From Oopsacas minuta (taxonomy: Eukaryota > Porifera > Hexactinellida > Lyssacinosida > Leucopsacidae), in contig JAKMXF010000255.1 of assembly GCA_024704765.1 (NCBI GenBank), forward strand, positions 1 through 64,000: a stretch of DNA of 64,000 bases. The letters are read 5' to 3'. The translations under genes and the position numbers were made by a program. Below are positions 60,109-64,000 of the stretch, piece by piece (position 1 is the stretch's first letter; every line of letters starts with the position of its first letter). The notes under the pieces were generated by a model. The model made no database searches. It was given only the letters and a program-made list of their open reading frames with translations, and was not told where the DNA came from.

Positions 60109-63100
60109 TCAAGTGTCCTGTAATGATGTAAACTTTGAGTTATTCAGTATATCAACAACATTATTATGTCCTGGATAACCCTTTAGACTCAAAACAAAGC
60201 TAATACAGCCAAATGCTATTTCACTACCATGTCTCAAACACCCTAATCCTTCCCATCCATCCTCTGGTGTAGTATACTGTATTCTGTTGTGAATACATTT
60301 ACATTTCACCTTTGAATCTAAAATAAAATGAGAATATTTGTGAATATTTCTAAGTCTAAGATATCATAACACATTCGTAATTAGATCAGTGGTCCCTAAC
60401 CTTTGGCCCTGTCGACCCCTCTATTGTCCTGTGATCACCAACGGGTCCATGTCCACAGCGCCCAGGTGATTTAGTTGGTATCAAAACTGATAAATTTAAC
60501 ATATTTTGGATATTTATGTAATCTATTTATTGCTGTTTATTAGGTGCTCAGGTCTAACTTACTATTTCTATCATCTACATCAGGAAGGAGATTATCATAC
60601 TTAAGATTTATTGATGATTTAGTTGTTTCCCGAGGTAGCAATAATTCATTATCAGTCGTCTCTACACTCTCTTCATTCTCAAAACTAATTTGATTTCCTG
60701 TGTAAAGATATTTCTTAGCCTTTAGAATATTCTCAGATATCCAATCTTTATCTCTAGCTAACTTGCTGGTGATGAACCCTCGCTCTCCTCTAGGACCACT
60801 CCTGATTGCATGGATATCTGATAGGAAGATAGGAATTTCGTTTAATGTGGTTGGGTTGGCTTTTGTGAGATCAGGTCCGTATAATGTCCTGTCTACAGCT
60901 GTTCCATGAGAACTGTAGTTGAGCAGGTTAAATAGACCAGTAACACGGTCATGGAATATGCTTGCATGACGACCAGACACAAACTCACATTCTCCGTAAT
61001 CTCTTAAGTTGATATCCATTTTAGAGTCTTGAAGAGACAAGAATTATATATTACAGTAAATGCCGGTTATAAGAACACCCTTGGGAGGAATGTATGAGAA
61101 CCGTTTTCCAGAGGATGACGTTTATCCACTATATTATTATTTATTTATATATGGCTATTTTTGACAAACAAACAAACAAACAAACAAACAACAAATCAAT
61201 ATACACTTACCTATTCCTATATAAATGCTCTTATATTCCAGTATAATAGCTGGTCCTTTACCAGATAGAGGAAGTAGAATACCTCTAGGTAGATGTACTG
61301 TACTAGCACGTAGCGTTTCAATATCCAAATTCTTAGAATTATACATAGCCTCTCGTTGTTGTTGTTGAGTCGGTGCAGCAGCATTGAACTGAGAGAGGAG
61401 AGCATTACTGTCAGGGAAAAGTTGTCTCAACCTTTCTATTGCTAAAAGCTCAACTAGTTTAGGATCTAACTTCGTGACGTCAGGAGCTAGAAATACAAAA
61501 TAACCATGGATATTAGAATGAATATTGCAGTACAAACTTACATATGGGTAGCGGTCTGACTTTAGGTAGTTTATCTGTATTATTCATTTTGGAGTTAGTA
61601 ACGAATTGATTGTATTGTATAGGTTCCTGTTCGTTAGATTCAGCTGTTTTCAACGGATTCGTTTCCTGGCGAGTTTGTGTATGAATTCTGTCCTGTAAAT
61701 GTGGTTTCTTCGCTTCTGTTTGTGTCTTATACCCGTTCTTCGATCGTTTGACATTTTTCCCTTTCTGAGAGGGTCCGAGTTTAGAGGGTGCGGGGGTGTC
61801 TGGTTTCTTGAGGATCTCAGAGAGAGGAGGAATGTCTGGGGTGGGAATATCACCGGGTTCAGTGGAGCTATCTTTAGCCGGAGGGAGTGGAGGGTAACTC
61901 TCTGGATTGACAAGAGACTGGAATGCGTATCTTACCTTTAAGAGATTATAAGCTGCAGTTAGCACTTGTTCATCTACACCTAAGGTAGGATCAGATAGAA
62001 TGGCAGACATAGCATCCTCCCTTCTATCGTTAGTCAGCTCAGCAGTCGTAGCCTCTGCTAGGGTAGAGGTAGGTCCTGTGGGTGTTGGAGGAGACTCGGG
62101 AGTCTCCATGGCTTGTAGATGTGAATTCACAAGATTTCTAGTAGCCTGTATGTGTATATGAATAATCATATGTATAATGTTATATAGCCTAACCTCCACA
62201 AACGGGAAACATCTGGAAATGGAGTGAACTTAAATAGAGTGAATTCATGTCTCATACAAATAGACCCTCATAAAAGAGAATTTGGCAGAAAAGGCGAAGC
62301 ATTTATCGGCGTCCCTGAGACCAGTTTGTGGAGGATACATTGAACATATATGATACTCACTTCATCATGTTCAGCTGTTCTAGGAACACCACAAGGTGTT
62401 GGCACTCTCATGTCACACTCAGCTGCGATATAAAGAACTTGCTCCTTAGGTGTGAAGAGACATTCCAAAAGGGAAGGTGTGTTGTCTTGTGTCAGTGGAT
62501 TCTCATACAGAGATTTTATACCAGCTGGTACGCTTATAGGCTCAGGTCGACAGTAGAAAGAATACACATTCTTTCTTGTGAGTATGTTGCTAGGGAGTAA
62601 CAAATTGATACAATAGGTATTTACAACTTATTTTATATAATGTATACCTCTGAATAGCATCGCAACAGAATTTCCGTTTGATAGCCTCTTCGTTCACAGG
62701 CTGTTTCATCATGTCCATTACTTCCATACGTTTTGTAACACGGGGATGTTGGAAGTTCTCGATATCATGGTGAGGATGACAGGGACACATCCACAGGCGG
62801 GTAGGAGCGTTGGTTAGTGGCGGGTCTAAACAGTCCAAGTGGAACATGAGGGGACAGAAATCACAGAGTACGGTTGGACCGGTTTGAGATGTTCTATAAG
62901 AATTTCACACAAAATAAGAAATTTTAAAATAATACATTTCAACTCACTTATTGCAGTAGAAACAGAATTCTCTCATTTCGAGATCTCGCTTGTCAAGAGG
63001 AGGCATGGTAGATAGCTGTCTGGAAGTATAACGGATATAAATACAATATGTATTAATTGTGAGTACACTAACTAACCCGTTAGCCATTTTAGCTGTTTCT

Positions 63101-63908
63101 CGCTTATCACCTGGAAATATAGTGTTCTTAGCGTAGGAAGGTGGTAGAGAGAATTGAGTGGAGTTAGATTTAGAGAGGGTGTGAGCCATGTCTTTCAGGA
63201 TACCTCTAAATTTGTTAGGTTCCTAGATAAGGGATAACTTCACATAGTATATTCCTAAAACAGTTTCCTTTAACTAACGTTAATGTTCCTGCATTTCCTA
63301 CACTTCCATTCTCCTTCAGGTAGCTCGTCAGGATCGACAGGAGGGTCACTGAGGAAATGAGAATAAATATTAGACAAAAATTTATAAGTACTGACAACTA
63401 ACTGGCAGTAGAAGTGGAATGCAGACGGACAGCTATCACAACAGAGTAGATCTCCACCTTCTTTACACGAGGAACAGAACTCATGATTAGACATCCTCCC
63501 TCCTTTCTTGCTGCTACTCATATGGGAGTGATAATGATGTCCTCCTCTGTGCTCCTCCTTGTTATCATGTGTTCCTCTCTTCCTGCTAGCAGCACGACTA
63601 GTGGCGGACTGGTGGGGAGCAACAAGTGCCATTATTTTCTACAAATATATTGAAGTTACACAGACAGTCAATTCTCCTTGTATAGTAGCCATGACCCACA
63701 ATTATTACCTCGGTACATGCAAGTGATTGTTCCCATTTTACCAAATTCGAACATTCGATAAAAACCGGTTCGATATAGTGTAGCCTCCACAAACGAGGTA
63801 ACGGGATATCATTTTTCAGCGGCCCTGGCGGTTATAGTACTTTACTGTACTCTTATTTCTAAGTATTAAACTTACGTCCAGAACATAAATCGGTGCATCT
63901 ATACTCAT
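60109..63908 (-). CDS. PHF12: PHD finger protein 12 (Sin3/HDAC corepressor subunit)
   Basis: Chromatin corepressor (Pf1) linking Sin3-HDAC and MRG15. It starts with an 11-codon exon (63876..63908, MSIDAPIYVLD) joined in frame to an exon beginning at 63638 (KIMALVAPHQ, matching the vertebrate ALLAPP start). PHD1 is CSSCKEGGDLLCCDSCPSAF followed across an intron by WKCRKCR; PHD2 is FCFYCNK ... LCDFCPLMFHLDCLDPPL ... WMCPCH. Later exons encode a Pro/Thr-rich middle (about 61556-62150), KLVELLAIERLRQLFPDS (the conserved PHF12 segment), an FHA-like domain (CEFVSGRHASIFHD, NYSSHGTAVD, LYGPDL) and a final exon (CLRHGSEIAFGCISFVL). About ten introns, several with MITEs. First-exon assignment rests on splice signals and alignment to the vertebrate N-terminus. 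Confidence 0.92.
60387..60465. mobile_element. hAT-like MITE family F, copy 3 (partial)
   Basis: In a PHF12 intron. CAGTGGTCCCTAACCTTTGG, GACCCCTCTATTGTCCTGTG, ATCACCAACGGGTCCATG. The right end is not identifiable. Confidence 0.6.
61054..61131. mobile_element. MITE family B, copy 4 (partial)
   Basis: In a PHF12 intron. CAGTAAATGCCGGTTATAAG, ACACCCTTGGGAGGAATGTA, CCGTTTTCCAGAGGATGA. The right-hand end is missing. Confidence 0.7.
61164..61192. repeat. (AAAC)n microsatellite in a PHF12 intron
   Basis: About seven ACAA units, adjacent to the family B element ending near 61131. Confidence 0.8.
62184..62339. mobile_element. MITE family C, copy 2
   Basis: In a PHF12 intron. TAGCCTAACCTCCACAAACG at the left, CAGTTTGTGGAGGATACA at the right, interior GCATTTATCGGCGTCCCTG. 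Confidence 0.75.
63778..63849. mobile_element. MITE family C, copy 3 (partial)
   Basis: In the first PHF12 intron. GTGTAGCCTCCACAAACGAG at the left, TTTTTCAGCGGCCCTGGCGG internally, ending near TTTACTGTA. Confidence 0.65.
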
Positions 63909-64000
63909 CTCTCCTCTGATCTTGCTGAGGCTATTTTAATGTGCTTAGGGAATATTTGATGAAAGAATGTAAATTAGAAAATAATACTACAATAATTAGA
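63909..64000. other. PHF12 upstream region, window edge
   Basis: Ninety-two AT-rich nt upstream of the PHF12 start codon, probably 5' UTR or promoter. No feature recognised. Confidence 0.4.

Noticed and set aside
1-64000. CRISPR arrays, operons, ribosome-binding sites or prophage
   Set aside because: The DNA is eukaryotic with spliceosomal introns; the dispersed repeats are MITEs and microsatellites, not regularly spaced direct repeats.

Overview
The window is animal nuclear DNA: AT-rich, gene-dense, with protein-coding genes on both strands, GT..AG introns mostly 55-350 nt long, and about half the genes carried on a single coding exon. Gene content (Integrator, Hsp70, a thrombospondin, MICAL, PHF12, FCHSD2, axonemal dynein light chain) is metazoan. 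Divergence from vertebrates, compact introns, RING-less NHL-propeller proteins and lineage-specific Ig/FN3 receptors point to an early-branching animal, most likely a sponge (possibly a glass sponge). The organism is an inference; there is no rRNA or mitochondrial marker here.

Layout. 0.3-11.2 kb: INTS3 and PPP4R1, intron-rich, minus strand. 11.6-14.2 kb: single-exon PDCD6 and an unusual Hsp70. 15-20.9 kb: a divergent WRNIP1-like gene with a 3.4 kb intron. 22.3-29.3 kb, plus strand: a DEPDC7-like protein, an NHL-propeller protein and the peptide exporter ABCB9. 29.5-34.3 kb, minus strand: PEX14, TOP3A and mitochondrial ribosomal protein MRPS6. 35.1-38.6 kb: two tandem single-exon Ig/FN3 membrane proteins. 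39-44.2 kb: a MICAL monooxygenase with a novel C-terminal half. 45.5-50.8 kb: DNAL4, ZDHHC17, a second NHL protein and an LRR protein. 51.5-55.4 kb: a thrombospondin. 56.3-58.6 kb: FCHSD2. 60.1-63.9 kb: PHF12.

The genes are mostly unrelated housekeeping or cell-biology genes and do not form one pathway. WRNIP1-like and TOP3A both belong to replication-fork families, and INTS3 and PHF12 to transcription. MICAL, FCHSD2, ABCB9 and ZDHHC17 belong to cytoskeleton and membrane traffic.

The second layer is a dense population of miniature inverted-repeat transposable elements (MITEs) of at least seven families, plus one further shared repeat segment. Most copies lie inside introns, so intron length here is largely set by MITE content. 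All five ABCB9 introns hold one, and one PPP4R1 intron begins inside an element's terminal repeat.

Strongest novelties: (1) a WRNIP1 relative with an intact frame but degraded Walker A, Walker B, arginine-finger and sensor-2 residues; (2) a MICAL flavoprotein domain joined to a PUB-like domain and a repeated Trp motif in place of CH and LIM domains; (3) introner-like MITEs; (4) an Hsp70 with an N-terminal extension and no lid or EEVD tail; (5) the tandem receptor pair. Exon boundaries were read by eye from splice consensus, reading frame and homology recalled from memory; no alignment was run.
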